From an uncultured Lachnospiraceae bacterium (lineage in GTDB: Bacteria > Bacillota > Clostridia > Lachnospirales > Lachnospiraceae): a DNA stretch of 13,214 nucleotides. Both the position numbers and the translations under genes were made by a program. The notes beneath the pieces were generated by a model, which had not been told where the DNA came from, ran no database searches, and worked only from the letters and a program-made list of their open reading frames with translations. Numbering within the stretch: the first letter of the stretch is position 1; each line of letters starts with the position of its first letter. Positions 12,556-13,214 of the stretch are shown piece by piece. Location of the stretch: NCBI GenBank assembly GCA_902803305.1, contig CADCPL010000180.1, forward strand, positions 1 through 13,214, given 5' to 3'.

Positions 12556-13214
12556 ATGAATTTAAGACCAGAAGAGATCAGTTCGGTAATCAAGGATCAG
12601 ATCAAGAGATACGCAGATTGTCTGGAAGTATCCGAAGTCGGTACAGTAATCCAGGTGGCTGACGGTATTGCACGTGTACACGGTCTTGAAAAGGCGATGC
12701 AGGGAGAACTTCTTGAGTTCCCGAATGAAGTATACGGCATGGTCATGAACCTGGAGGAAGACAACGTAGGTGCGGTTCTGCTTGGTGCGGGATCCATCAA
12801 CGAGGGTGATACGGTCAAGACTACGGGTCGTGTCGTAGAGGTTCCTGCAGGTGATGCACTGCTCGGACGTGTTGTTAATGCGCTCGGACAGCCTATCGAC
12901 GGCAAGGGTCCAATTCAGACAGATAAGTATCGCAGGATCGAGCGTGTCGCAAGCGGCGTTATCACGAGAAAATCAGTTGATACACCTCTTCAGACAGGTA
13001 TCAAGGCGATCGACTCGATGATCCCGATCGGACGAGGACAAAGAGAGCTCATCATCGGTGACAGACAGACGGGTAAGACCGCTATCGCCATCGATACGAT
13101 AATCAATCAGAAAGGCCAGAACGTTAAGTGTATATACGTTGCGATCGGACAGAAAGCATCGACCGTTGCATCGATAGTCAAGACACTTGAAGAGTTCGGA
13201 GCCATGGCATACAC
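12556..13214 (+). CDS. atpA: F0F1 ATP synthase subunit alpha (3' end outside window)
   Basis: The first 219 codons of the alpha subunit, the non-catalytic nucleotide-binding partner of beta. Seen: MNLRPEEISSVIKDQI at the start (delta-binding N-terminus), a beta-barrel domain with VADGIARVHGL (34-44) and VGAVLLG, then LLGRVVNALGQPIDGKG (102-118) and Walker A GDRQTGKT (168-175), ending at EEFGAMAYT. Glutamine in place of the beta-type residues in the P-loop (GDRQTGKT) identifies alpha. The ribosome site is AAAGGT at 12541-12546, somewhat far (9 nt). The frame runs off the window edge; atpG, atpD and atpC would be expected downstream but are not in view. Confidence 0.97.
   Translation, partial: MNLRPEEISSVIKDQIKRYADCLEVSEVGTVIQVADGIARVHGLEKAMQGELLEFPNEVYGMVMNLEEDNVGAVLLGAGSINEGDTVKTTGRVVEVPAGDALLGRVVNALGQPIDGKGPIQTDKYRRIERVASGVITRKSVDTPLQTGIKAIDSMIPIGRGQRELIIGDRQTGKTAIAIDTIINQKGQNVKCIYVAIGQKASTVASIVKTLEEFGAMAY

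Overview
The window is an ordinary stretch of core genome, all on the + strand, from an anaerobic low-to-moderate-GC Firmicute. A Clostridia member, probably Lachnospiraceae, fits best. This rests on gene content (pyruvate formate-lyase activase, a clostridial 2[4Fe-4S] ferredoxin), strong AGGAGG-type ribosome sites, TTG starts, the gdpP-rplI-dnaB and sua5-rpiB-upp-atp orders, and a sodium-type F-ATPase. No genus is claimed. I see no mobile element, CRISPR array, tRNA or rRNA.

Layout: (1) 1-987 holds the 3' end of pflA followed by maf. (2) 988-1381 is a self-contained ferredoxin unit with its own promoter, a short gene, a structured 3' region containing a 13-nt direct repeat, and a strong intrinsic terminator. 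(3) 1380-5285 is gdpP-rplI-dnaB with its own promoter, tightly overlapped. (4) 5301-8433 is a close-packed housekeeping run: DUF402 protein, sua5, rpiB, upp and a dCMP deaminase-family gene, several joined by 1-4 nt overlaps. (5) 8435-9613 encodes a secreted coiled-coil protein with a SleB/CwlJ-type hydrolase domain. (6) 9654-13214 is the ATP synthase operon: atpZ-like, atpI, atpB, atpE, atpF, atpH and the first part of atpA, which runs off the edge.

I see no convincing terminator between 1381 and the end, so gdpP to atpA may be largely co-transcribed, with an internal promoter candidate just before the atp genes. The genes cover c-di-AMP turnover, ribosome and replication functions, tRNA t6A modification, pentose and pyrimidine salvage, wall remodelling and ion-driven ATP synthesis.

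No gene belongs to an obviously new system. The best leads are non-coding or at residue level. The 134-nt gap between atpB and atpE is filled by two nested hairpins with GAA loops. It shares an ACCGCG...AGCGTCCTTA module with the region downstream of the ferredoxin, where the same base stem is capped by a GCAA tetraloop. The c subunit carries the full ligand pattern of sodium-binding c-rings. The first atp gene appears to lack a ribosome site and has a promoter whose start would fall at its ATG.
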